Source: an uncultured Erysipelotrichaceae bacterium (GTDB lineage Bacteria > Bacillota_I > Bacilli_A > RFN20 > CAG-826). From it: 47,730 bases of DNA. The stretch lies in assembly GCA_902797795.1 (NCBI GenBank), contig CADBUF010000065.1, forward strand, positions 1 to 47,730, in the 5' to 3' direction. How positions within the stretch are numbered: the first letter of the stretch is position 1; every line of letters begins with the position of its first letter. Positions 8,420 to 16,460 of this stretch are shown here, piece after piece. The notes beneath the pieces are model-generated. The model was given only the letters and a program-made list of their open reading frames with translations, was not told the DNA's origin and did no database searches. Position numbers and translations under genes: made by a program.

Positions 8420-9931
8420 TTATTTTTCAAATTCCTTTTTGTATTTTTCAAGTTCAACCGAATTTGCTAACACAAAGTGTCCAGGAACAATTTCAACGAG
8501 TTTTGGAGCTTCTTTGGAATAATCATGTTCTTTACTAGGAACATAAAGGAATCTTGTTCTCTTTTTCTCACTGAGAGGATCTGGCTTAGGAATAGCCGAA
8601 AGTAAAGCGTGAGTGTATGGGTGAAGAGGATGAGCAAAGAGTTCATCACTACTTGCAAGTTCAACAATTTCCCCATAATACATAACCGCAATACGATCGC
8701 AGAAGTATTTAACGACTGATAAGTCGTGAGCGATGAATAACATCGTTAGTCCCATCTCTTCTTTTAAATCATTAAGAAGATTAATGATTTGCGCTCTAAT
8801 AGAGACGTCAAGAGCGGAGATAGGCTCATCACAGATGAGAAATTGTGGATTCATCACTAATGCACGGGCAATGCCAATACGTTGTCTTTGACCACCAGAG
8901 AATTCATGAGGATATCTAGAGGCATATTCAGGAAGAAGTCCGACTTTAATTAAAACTTCTCTCACTCTCTGAGAGTTCTTATATTTGTTATATTGACCTT
9001 GAATATGTAAACCCTCTTGAATGATATCTTCTACAGTCATACGAGGATCAAGAGAATCAACTGGATCTTGGAAGATCATTTGCATCTTGCTCATCAATTT
9101 CTTATCAACATGACGATTGTCATATTTGATTTGCGCGATTGCCTCGATTTGTTCTTTTTCAACTTCATTAATATGTTCTTTAATCGCTTTGATTTCCGAA
9201 GCATATTTTTCTTTAATCTTAATGATTTCTTTTAAAGTAGATTCATCAAGAGGTTTCTTTTTGCTTTCTTTTTGTTCGTTTTTAAAGGATTCAAGATCTT
9301 TTTGCAAAGTCTCTAATCTTATTTTACGACTTTCTACTTCAGTAGAATATTCACGATTAATTTCTTCGAGTTTATTAGCCTTAACATCTTCATCAGCGAC
9401 ATTATTTTGATATTGAGAAATACGATCATCACGTTCATGTTTGAAATCTAATAATTCATGTTCAATATTATTGATTTCCGCACTGATGTCTTCAATCTTT
9501 CCAATCAAACCAGTAGTGTCACGAAGTTTTAAGATTTCATCTTTTTCTTCTTTTCTAAGTTCCTTAATACGACGTCTACCTTTAATCTTGGTCCATTTGA
9601 TTTCTTTTTCGTTCCATCTACTACCAGCGCTGGTTCTTCTACCTTCAAAATAAACAGAGCCACTAGTAATGTTATATAGTCTAATCAAAGATCTACCAGT
9701 TGTGGTTTTACCACAACCAGATTCACCAACTAAACCAAAGCATTCACCTTTTTTGATGTCAAAACTGACATCATGAACCGCTTTTGTTTTAAAAGCGCTA
9801 CGACCATGACCAAATTTGAAGAATTGTTTTAAATGTCTAACCGACAATTCAATTCCGTTATCAATAAGTTCAGGACGATAAGTAGGGGTACGATGTTTGA
9901 ATCTGGCTTTAATTTTGTACACTAAATTCAT
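8420..9931 (-). CDS. oppF: Oligopeptide ABC transporter ATP-binding protein OppF, with long helical insertion
   Basis: Second ATPase of the oligopeptide importer, acting at the cytoplasmic face. It has Walker A GESGCGKT (69-76), Q-loop MIFQDP (Gln288), signature FSGGQ (344-348), Walker B FLICDEP (364-370) and switch His402, then the OppF C-terminal region with HPYTHALLSAIPKP and a Bacilli-type PGHFVLAN ending. At 503 residues it is about 180 longer than usual. The extra part (about 100-278) sits between Walker A and the Q-loop, and is rich in Lys, Glu and Ile with coiled-coil character. All nucleotide-binding motifs are intact. It starts two bases after the oppD stop and ends the operon. The insertion's function is unknown. 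Confidence 0.93.
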   Translation of the reverse strand: MNLVYKIKARFKHRTPTYRPELIDNGIELSVRHLKQFFKFGHGRSAFKTKAVHDVSFDIKKGECFGLVGESGCGKTTTGRSLIRLYNITSGSVYFEGRRTSAGSRWNEKEIKWTKIKGRRRIKELRKEEKDEILKLRDTTGLIGKIEDISAEINNIEHELLDFKHERDDRISQYQNNVADEDVKANKLEEINREYSTEVESRKIRLETLQKDLESFKNEQKESKKKPLDESTLKEIIKIKEKYASEIKAIKEHINEVEKEQIEAIAQIKYDNRHVDKKLMSKMQMIFQDPVDSLDPRMTVEDIIQEGLHIQGQYNKYKNSQRVREVLIKVGLLPEYASRYPHEFSGGQRQRIGIARALVMNPQFLICDEPISALDVSIRAQIINLLNDLKEEMGLTMLFIAHDLSVVKYFCDRIAVMYYGEIVELASSDELFAHPLHPYTHALLSAIPKPDPLSEKKRTRFLYVPSKEHDYSKEAPKLVEIVPGHFVLANSVELEKYKKEFEK

Positions 9932-9933
9932 AA

Positions 9934-11718
9934 TTATTCGGCTCCTTTCTTATTCGCTTTTAAAGAAGCTTCAATACGAGTTTTAACAATTTTTGGCATT
10001 TCCACTTTTGGTGCACGTGGATCAAGTAACCATGTTGCCGCATAGTGGGTATCACTAATTTTAAACATTGGAGGTTCCTTTTTAAAGTCAATCGCTAAAG
10101 CGTATTTACTACGTAAAGCAAAAGCATCACCAACAGGAGGATAAATCATGTTAGGTGGAGTACCTGGAATAGCTTCAAGTTTTTCTTTAGAGTTGATATC
10201 TGGAATAGAAGATAATAAGGCCCAGGTATATGGATGACGTGGGTCATAGAAGATATCGTCTTCAGTACCATATTCAACAATTTTACCAGCGTACATAACC
10301 GCGACACGGTCCGCCATATTAGCGACGACACCAAGGTCGTGAGTAATAAAGATAACAGAGATATTTCTTTCTCTTTTTAATTTGTTAATTAATTCGAGAA
10401 TTTGAGCTTGAATAGTAACGTCAAGAGCGGTTGTAGGTTCATCACAAATAAGAATATCTGGATCAGCAGTTAAAGCAATCGCGATAACGATACGTTGACG
10501 CATACCACCAGAGAATTCAAATGGATATTGTTTAAATCTCTTTTCTGGATTAGAGATACCAACTTCCGCCATAATCTTTAATGCTCTAGCCTTAGCTTCG
10601 GCTCTAGTGATCTTTTTACTAGCAACATATTCTTTCTTTGCATCTTTAAGAAGAATTGCTTTTTCTTGTTTAGAAGCATCGCTATTATTGATTCTTTCGA
10701 CTTCCGCTTGATATTTAGCGTTTAATTCCGCTTTATAGTCTTTCATTTCTAATTTCGCGGATTTACATCTTGCTTTATACGCAGCTTTAGCCTCTTTAAT
10801 TAAAGGAACATATTTAGCTTTTAAATCAGTCTTAGAATTATCGCTTCTATTTTTTTGTTCGTCGATTAAATTCTTATATTTTTCTTTAACTTCAGCCTTT
10901 TTAGCTTTAGAAGCAATCTTATTCTCTTTATGTTCCGCTTTAATTTCTTTCTTATCTAATGCGAATTTGTCTTTGATGTCTTTAATCTTGCCATCTCGAT
11001 CAAGTTTAAGGATATTAATCTTTTCTTTAATATCGTCAATAGAGGCTTGATCACTCTTATCTAAAGATTTGAGTTCTTCACGATATGGTTTTATTTCAAT
11101 CTTATAAGCATCTTTTGCTTCTAAAATATGACCATTACGATCAAGACGTAAAGTATAGAGTTTACCACTTTTAATCATTGAAGGATCATTTTTAGCCTTC
11201 TCTAATTCTTTTTTACGTTCACCTTTTAAGAATTTAATTTTTTCTTTAGATTCTTCTAAAAGAAGGTGGTATTCAGTGACCTTATTTCTATAAGCGGTCA
11301 TTTCTGTAGCAATCTTATCGTTATAGACTTTCTTTAGTCTATTTGAGTTAATAAGCATCGCTTCCGTAATTTGCTTACCAATACGGACAATTGGGTTAAG
11401 TGAGCTAAGAGGATCTTGGAAAATCATGCCAATCTTATGACCACGGATTCGATGGAATTCCGCTTCACTAATCTTGGTTAAATCTTCACCCTCATACATG
11501 ATAGAGCCATTCATGATTCTACCATTGGAGCTCAAAATACCCATGATGGTTTTACTAGTTACAGATTTACCACTACCAGATTCACCAACGATACATAAGG
11601 TTTCTCCTTGATATAAGTTAAAGGAGACGCCTCTAACAGCCTGTACATAGCCATGGTCTGTGGAGAAGTTAACTTTCAAATCTTTAACAGAAAGTACAAT
11701 CTTTTTATAGGTCATCAT
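9934..11718 (-). CDS. oppD: Oligopeptide ABC transporter ATP-binding protein OppD, with long coiled-coil insertion
   Basis: First ATPase of the importer. Walker A GESGSGKS is at 45-52, Q-loop Gln101 in MIFQDPLSSLNP, signature FSGGM at 402-406 and Walker B ILICDEP at 422-428. The C-terminal region has HPYTWALLSSIP and a Bacilli-type GDAFALR segment without the cysteines seen in many other OppD proteins. It is 594 residues long against about 340 normally. Residues about 125-375 form an extra Lys/Glu/Ala-rich helical block between the Q-loop and the signature, a different site from the OppF insertion. The start ATG overlaps the oppC stop as ATGA, so translation is probably coupled. Confidence 0.93.
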   Translation of the reverse strand: MMTYKKIVLSVKDLKVNFSTDHGYVQAVRGVSFNLYQGETLCIVGESGSGKSVTSKTIMGILSSNGRIMNGSIMYEGEDLTKISEAEFHRIRGHKIGMIFQDPLSSLNPIVRIGKQITEAMLINSNRLKKVYNDKIATEMTAYRNKVTEYHLLLEESKEKIKFLKGERKKELEKAKNDPSMIKSGKLYTLRLDRNGHILEAKDAYKIEIKPYREELKSLDKSDQASIDDIKEKINILKLDRDGKIKDIKDKFALDKKEIKAEHKENKIASKAKKAEVKEKYKNLIDEQKNRSDNSKTDLKAKYVPLIKEAKAAYKARCKSAKLEMKDYKAELNAKYQAEVERINNSDASKQEKAILLKDAKKEYVASKKITRAEAKARALKIMAEVGISNPEKRFKQYPFEFSGGMRQRIVIAIALTADPDILICDEPTTALDVTIQAQILELINKLKRERNISVIFITHDLGVVANMADRVAVMYAGKIVEYGTEDDIFYDPRHPYTWALLSSIPDINSKEKLEAIPGTPPNMIYPPVGDAFALRSKYALAIDFKKEPPMFKISDTHYAATWLLDPRAPKVEMPKIVKTRIEASLKANKKGAE

Positions 11719-13934
11719 TCCTCTTCTCCTTTCAAACTTGGGTTAATCGCATCACGTAAGCCATTACCAAAGAGGTTAAATGAAATCATGATTAAGGCAA
11801 TAACCACTGATGGGAATATCAGTTGATATGGATGGTTAAATAATTCAGCTTGGTTATCAGAGAGAATAACACCTAACGAGCTAAGTCCTTTAAAGCCTAA
11901 TCCTAAGTAGGAAATTGTGGCTTCAGAGAAGATAACACTTGGAATCATTAAAACCGCTCCTGTAATAATCGTACCTAAAGCATTAGGTAAGATGTGTTTA
12001 GCAATAAGTCGAGCGTCACTTGCTCCTAACGTACGAGAGGCTAAAACGTATTCACGGCCTCTAAAACGATAGAATTGAGTTCTTGTTGTCGCCGCAGTAC
12101 CAATCCAACCAGTAAGACACAAAGCAAGAGCGAATGTCCAGAAGGTTTGACCAGCCTTTAAAATAATAAGAGTCATGAGAACAATCCAAGGTAAACCCGA
12201 TAAAATATCGGTAATACGTTCCATAATCAAGTCGGTCGTGCCACCGAAATAACCACAAATCGCACCCCAGATTAAACCAAAGACGAAACATACTGCAAAG
12301 GTAAGAACACCGAGTAATAAGGAGTTTCTTAAACCTTCAAAGACATATTTGAACATGTCATAACCTTGTTTATCAGTACCAAAGAGGTATTTAGGCATAG
12401 ACTTATGTCCAAGTAAGCTATAGTTATAAACTTTGATTTTAATTGACCAGACATATTCACCAGTGGCACCACCGATCGTGTCAAAATCTTCATCGATATT
12501 GAATTCCCAAAGTGATTCACTAGCAATTGGGCAGTTCTCGCTATCTAGGATAATAATTGGAGCCCCATATGCTTGTACAAATTTGTTGTAATAAGAATGG
12601 TCATAAGTAGAAGTATCAAATTTATCAATACGAATACCGTGTTTAAGATAACCTAGCTTAGCCCAGTCATTCATCATGTCTTGGTCAACAATGGTCTCTT
12701 TTGGTCCAAATACCGCGTAATATGTGTCATATCTAAAGGAAGCGTACACACATTTACCAAGATACATTTCACGGAAATATTTATCGCTTTCCACTTTCCA
12801 ATAACCAATGTTAAGGAATTTGACCATAACCGCATCAGTTAAGGTTTTTCTTGAACACATCTCCATCGCGTTATCAAAACTAATACCAGTAATTTCAATT
12901 GGATCTTCGTCTTCAGAAATCTCGTAATCAGTTTTTATACCGAAATACGCTTTTTGTTTTTTGTCTTCAGAATTAGTTTCAAACACTAAGTTTTTGACTA
13001 AAGAACAAACATTCTTGTTCTTATATTCTTCTTTCTTATCTGCTGGAGGAAGAACATGTAAACGGAAATAGAAATCATCAAATTCTCTTTGAGTGATTCC
13101 TGCATCAAAAATCTTTTGGTTAACATCGATTCGGTTAAATTCATTAACTTCATGGACTGGTTGTGAATCAGTTAAAGGAACAACAGTCATTTCTTCCTTG
13201 CCTTCTTCGTGAACCACCATTTCAAGAATGATATCACCAATGAGGTAATTAGTAGGGAAACTATATTGACCACCAGTATAAGCATATACCATAGCAGCGT
13301 CTGCTGTTTCAAAGTTCTTAACATAGATTTGGTCAACATCAAGATTCAAAGTAAATGTTGTATAACCTAAATCACGTGGAGAATAGGAAGTAATAAGCGC
13401 TTCTTCAGCGTTCATTCCGCCATAATATCCAATTTGGAAATATCCACCCTTACCATATTTAGAGGCGTTATTTGTGAATATTTCACCAGTGAATTCCATG
13501 GTGTCTCTTTGAATACCCATGGTCACAAAGTTATCAGGATCAGGAATCCAATCAGATGGATTAGAGCTAACAGAAGTATCAACCGGAATATCCTTCACCC
13601 ATTTGGTGCCATCCCAGAATCCACCACCATTAAATAATTTTGGTTCTAAGTTTTTATATTCAGGAGCCAAAGAACCACTGACTGGATATGGATCAAAGAT
13701 TGGGACAAAAATCGCAAGAAGAATCAAAGCACCTAAAATATAAGCAGCAACGACTGAGCTCTTGTTCTTTTTAAATCTCTTAAGGGAATCTCTGAAGAAT
13801 GTTGTTGGCTTAGTTTGGAATTTTTGTTCGTGAACCGATTCATCGGCAACTTGAAGAGTAAAGTCTTCAGGTTTGATTTCAGGGTCGCGAGCTTCTTCAG
13901 GAAGATTTACTAAATCAAAATCATTATCTTTCAT
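11715..13934 (-). CDS. oppC: Oligopeptide ABC transporter permease OppC with large extracytoplasmic insertion
   Basis: Permease subunit of the peptide importer, 739 residues against about 300 normally. After a charged cytoplasmic N-terminus, membrane segment 1 lies at about 60-80. The canonical core resumes at about 517 with LFGTDKQGYDMF, followed by five membrane segments and the EAA coupling loop (REYVLASRTLGASD near 627-640). Between these lies a roughly 415-residue, mostly polar insertion that must face outside, since it replaces the short loop between TM1 and TM2. I do not recognise its fold. It could help bind or pass peptides from the very large OppA. The gene overlaps the oppB stop by one base and ends in TGA, which shows TGA is a stop codon here. 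Confidence 0.92.
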   Translation of the reverse strand: MKDNDFDLVNLPEEARDPEIKPEDFTLQVADESVHEQKFQTKPTTFFRDSLKRFKKNKSSVVAAYILGALILLAIFVPIFDPYPVSGSLAPEYKNLEPKLFNGGGFWDGTKWVKDIPVDTSVSSNPSDWIPDPDNFVTMGIQRDTMEFTGEIFTNNASKYGKGGYFQIGYYGGMNAEEALITSYSPRDLGYTTFTLNLDVDQIYVKNFETADAAMVYAYTGGQYSFPTNYLIGDIILEMVVHEEGKEEMTVVPLTDSQPVHEVNEFNRIDVNQKIFDAGITQREFDDFYFRLHVLPPADKKEEYKNKNVCSLVKNLVFETNSEDKKQKAYFGIKTDYEISEDEDPIEITGISFDNAMEMCSRKTLTDAVMVKFLNIGYWKVESDKYFREMYLGKCVYASFRYDTYYAVFGPKETIVDQDMMNDWAKLGYLKHGIRIDKFDTSTYDHSYYNKFVQAYGAPIIILDSENCPIASESLWEFNIDEDFDTIGGATGEYVWSIKIKVYNYSLLGHKSMPKYLFGTDKQGYDMFKYVFEGLRNSLLLGVLTFAVCFVFGLIWGAICGYFGGTTDLIMERITDILSGLPWIVLMTLIILKAGQTFWTFALALCLTGWIGTAATTRTQFYRFRGREYVLASRTLGASDARLIAKHILPNALGTIITGAVLMIPSVIFSEATISYLGLGFKGLSSLGVILSDNQAELFNHPYQLIFPSVVIALIMISFNLFGNGLRDAINPSLKGEEE

Positions 13935-14980
13935 TAGCGTTTTTCTCCCATTCTGATACGAGGATCAATAAATCCATATGACAAGTCAAGGACGATACCA
14001 GCGAGTAAGCCAACAGTTACGAAAATCGCCATATCGACCATTAAAACGTTATAGTCTTTTGTGCTGATTGCCTGAATATATAAGTTTCCAATGCCTGGAA
14101 TCGAATATAACTTTTCAAGAATCATAGAGCCACCAAAGATACCAATAAATTCAGCAAGAATACTTGGTAAGATTGGAACAAATGCATTTTTTAAAGCGTG
14201 TCTAGTAATCGCTTGGTTTTTGGTTAAACCTTTAGTGCGGGCTAAAAGGAGATATTCAGAAGACATAACTTCACATAACTCCGCTCTAACGAAACGAGTA
14301 TAACCACAGATACTACCAAATGATAAAGACATCACTGGAATAATAAAGCCTAATACTTTGTTGGACATCGTGTCTGCAGGAGATGGCCATTTAGGCGGTA
14401 ACAAATTGTATTTAAAACAGAAAATATACATTAGGAAAGAGATGACAACGAATGAAGGAATAGAGATAAAGATCATGACAAGAGTTGAAATAAGATGGTC
14501 AACCCAGGTGTTTTTCTTTAAACCCGCTAAGATACCTAAAGCAATACCAAGTGGCACTGATACAACAACAGAGATGATGTTGATATACATAGAAGTTGGT
14601 AACTTACGAGCAATAATATCAAGAGCGCTGCTCTCTGGTTCGATAGCGATACTAATGCCCCAATCGAATTTGGTGAAAATGTTTTTTAACCAAGAAAAAT
14701 ATTGTTCAAGAATCGGTCTAGCGTAAACATATTCACTACCACTTTCAGTATAGCCATGGAACTCAGCAATAAGCTCCCCTAGCCCATCTTGTGGGGTATC
14801 ATAAAAGACCACATATCCAAATTCTTGCTGTTGAATGAAGAAAGCACGAATAACGTTCTCTTTACTTCCGGCAGCGGCAGCAGATATTGGTAAAGACCTC
14901 ACAAGTAAGAAGGTGATAGATAAAATAATGAATGCGGTAATCAAGGCCAAGATAACTCTTTTAATTGAATACTTAAGCAT
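13934..14980 (-). CDS. oppB: Oligopeptide ABC transporter permease OppB
   Basis: Membrane permease subunit of 348 residues. The N-terminal membrane segment (IKRVILALITAFIILSITF) is followed by an outside loop of roughly 100 residues, then five membrane segments. The EAA loop reads EYLLLARTKGLTKNQAITRHA, the site that docks on the ATPases. The C-terminus has the DPRIRMG ending typical of OppB. It partners OppC. The gene has its own promoter and a purine-rich ribosome site (GGAAGGG) before ATG, and is separated from the upstream lipoprotein gene by a terminator. Its length is only slightly above the family norm, unlike OppC. Confidence 0.94.
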   Translation of the reverse strand: MLKYSIKRVILALITAFIILSITFLLVRSLPISAAAAGSKENVIRAFFIQQQEFGYVVFYDTPQDGLGELIAEFHGYTESGSEYVYARPILEQYFSWLKNIFTKFDWGISIAIEPESSALDIIARKLPTSMYINIISVVVSVPLGIALGILAGLKKNTWVDHLISTLVMIFISIPSFVVISFLMYIFCFKYNLLPPKWPSPADTMSNKVLGFIIPVMSLSFGSICGYTRFVRAELCEVMSSEYLLLARTKGLTKNQAITRHALKNAFVPILPSILAEFIGIFGGSMILEKLYSIPGIGNLYIQAISTKDYNVLMVDMAIFVTVGLLAGIVLDLSYGFIDPRIRMGEKR

Positions 14981-15030
14981 TTATTTTCCCTTCCTTTCCC
15001 ATTTTTGTTTTATAAACAAATTGTTTGTCT

Positions 15031-15059
15031 ATTATATATTAGTAGGAAAAAGTTATCAA
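15031..15059 (-). promoter_or_regulatory. Internal promoter for oppBCDF
   Basis: On the minus strand TTGATA (15059-15054) is followed after exactly 17 bases by a perfect TATAAT (15036-15031). This is one of the best promoter matches in the window. It lies about 50 bases before the oppB start and just after the terminator, so oppBCDF can be transcribed independently of the binding-protein genes. Confidence 0.75.
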
Positions 15060-15114
15060 CAACACTTTATAAATTCAAATTTATAATATCTGATAATATA
15101 TAGAAATGTAGTAT

Positions 15115-15141
15115 AAAAAAGACATCTCATAACGAGATGTC
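15115..15141 (-). terminator. Intrinsic terminator between the lipoprotein gene and oppB
   Basis: A perfect eight-base stem (GACATCTC/GAGATGTC, 15121-15128 and 15134-15141) has a five-base loop. On the minus strand it is followed by six T residues. It begins about 30 bases after the lipoprotein stop. It should make oppA and lipoprotein transcripts more abundant than those of the permease and ATPase genes. Confidence 0.85.
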
Positions 15142-15170
15142 AATTTTGTAGTTTTTTTAAGATTTATAGA

Positions 15171-16442
15171 TTATAAATCGCCAATTGAATAGACTTCAAG
15201 ATATTCACTCTTATTTGGATAAGTAACCTCACTTAAAGAGTAATCATAAGTTTCTTCAAGTAAGACCTTATACGCATAAGTATCGTCACCATCTTTGAAA
15301 TCGTATTCGATATCAAGGTTTTCCCTAACGTAATATCCATCAATCCAAGTATGAGACATTTTCTCATATCCGGTGATAGGAGTTCCTGCTGGTACTTCGA
15401 AGGAACTTTCATCCGCCGGACCAACAGTGCCAAAGCTTCCACTACGATAAGTATTATAGGTTAAGGAATTAACCATAGTTTTTTCATCGTCGTAGAATGA
15501 GCCAGAGAATTTTTTAGCAAAAGCACCCTGAGCTTTATAATCGGCAAATTCTTCTCCGCCATCAAGATAAGTTAGATTAAGATCAGCGTCAACGACGTCA
15601 GTCATGATCTTGCTTCCTTTAGTGAAGAAAGCACCTAAAATCTTTAATAGAACTTCATATCTTGTATAAGTGCCAACATAAGAAGTTGTGTCTAATCTTT
15701 GGAAACGATGTTTCACAATATCATTAGATTTGTAAATCGCATTAGAATAATCTTTGTTCACAAAGAAGGTGTATGTGACATTTTCAAAATTAGAGTAGTC
15801 ATCACCTAAATGTTTTGTTTCAAAAGATTGAGATAATGAGAAGAAAGCATCTTTTGGAGAAGCCACATATCTATTAGTCATTTTTGTATAACGATATGGT
15901 TCGCCATTTTTAAGGGTGATGTAATAACCATTAACTGTTTCTTGGATGATTTCTTTTCTCGCTATTTCGTTATCATCTTGATATTTCTTGAGTTTCTTAG
16001 TTAAGGCAGTAACTTCCGCTAAAGCAGTCTTCCAACCATCAGTAATCGCATCTTGAACAGTGATTTTGATGTCAGTGTATACTGTTGGATCGTTTTTCGC
16101 ACTAATCCTTAAATAAGTTTCGCCTGCTCTAATTCCATAGACGCTACCATCATCAATGAAGCTAGCGACAGAGTCATCAAGCATGTTATATTCAAGTTCC
16201 CCAGAATACGCCACTAGAGGAGAGACAACGACATTGAAACTTTCGCTGTCCCCGACTAATAAGACGATATGAGATTTGTCTGCTCTAATAGATTTAGCAG
16301 AGTTATCAAAATGAGAAACTTGAGTCATAGAATAATCTAAGACAGAAATTTGTTTATTGACGATTGTTTCTTTTGTTCCACCACAACCAGTTGCAGAAAG
16401 AACTCCAGCCAAACCTAATAATGAAAGAGATAATTTTTTCAT
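15171..16442 (-). CDS. Lipoprotein of unknown function in the peptide-import operon
   Basis: A 423-residue lipoprotein: positively charged start, hydrophobic stretch and lipobox SATGC with acylated Cys20. Residues about 50-130 look like a Big_2-type Ig module (DDSVASFIDDGSVYGIRAG). A short charged helix (about 140-165) and an unrecognised beta-rich C-terminal domain follow. It has no ATPase, permease or classical SBP_bac_5 features. A good AGGAG ribosome site precedes ATG, 18 bases after the oppA stop. Its position between oppA and oppB suggests a membrane-bound accessory of the importer or of the upstream protease, but nothing in the sequence proves this. Confidence 0.82.
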   Translation of the reverse strand: MKKLSLSLLGLAGVLSATGCGGTKETIVNKQISVLDYSMTQVSHFDNSAKSIRADKSHIVLLVGDSESFNVVVSPLVAYSGELEYNMLDDSVASFIDDGSVYGIRAGETYLRISAKNDPTVYTDIKITVQDAITDGWKTALAEVTALTKKLKKYQDDNEIARKEIIQETVNGYYITLKNGEPYRYTKMTNRYVASPKDAFFSLSQSFETKHLGDDYSNFENVTYTFFVNKDYSNAIYKSNDIVKHRFQRLDTTSYVGTYTRYEVLLKILGAFFTKGSKIMTDVVDADLNLTYLDGGEEFADYKAQGAFAKKFSGSFYDDEKTMVNSLTYNTYRSGSFGTVGPADESSFEVPAGTPITGYEKMSHTWIDGYYVRENLDIEYDFKDGDDTYAYKVLLEETYDYSLSEVTYPNKSEYLEVYSIGDL

Positions 16443-16460
16443 ATCAATTTCTCCTTTCTA

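Noticed and set aside
8420..11718. Frameshift or gene fusion as the cause of the long OppD and OppF
   Set aside because: Each frame is continuous with all ABC motifs in correct order on both sides of the insertion, and both genes show similar helical inserts.
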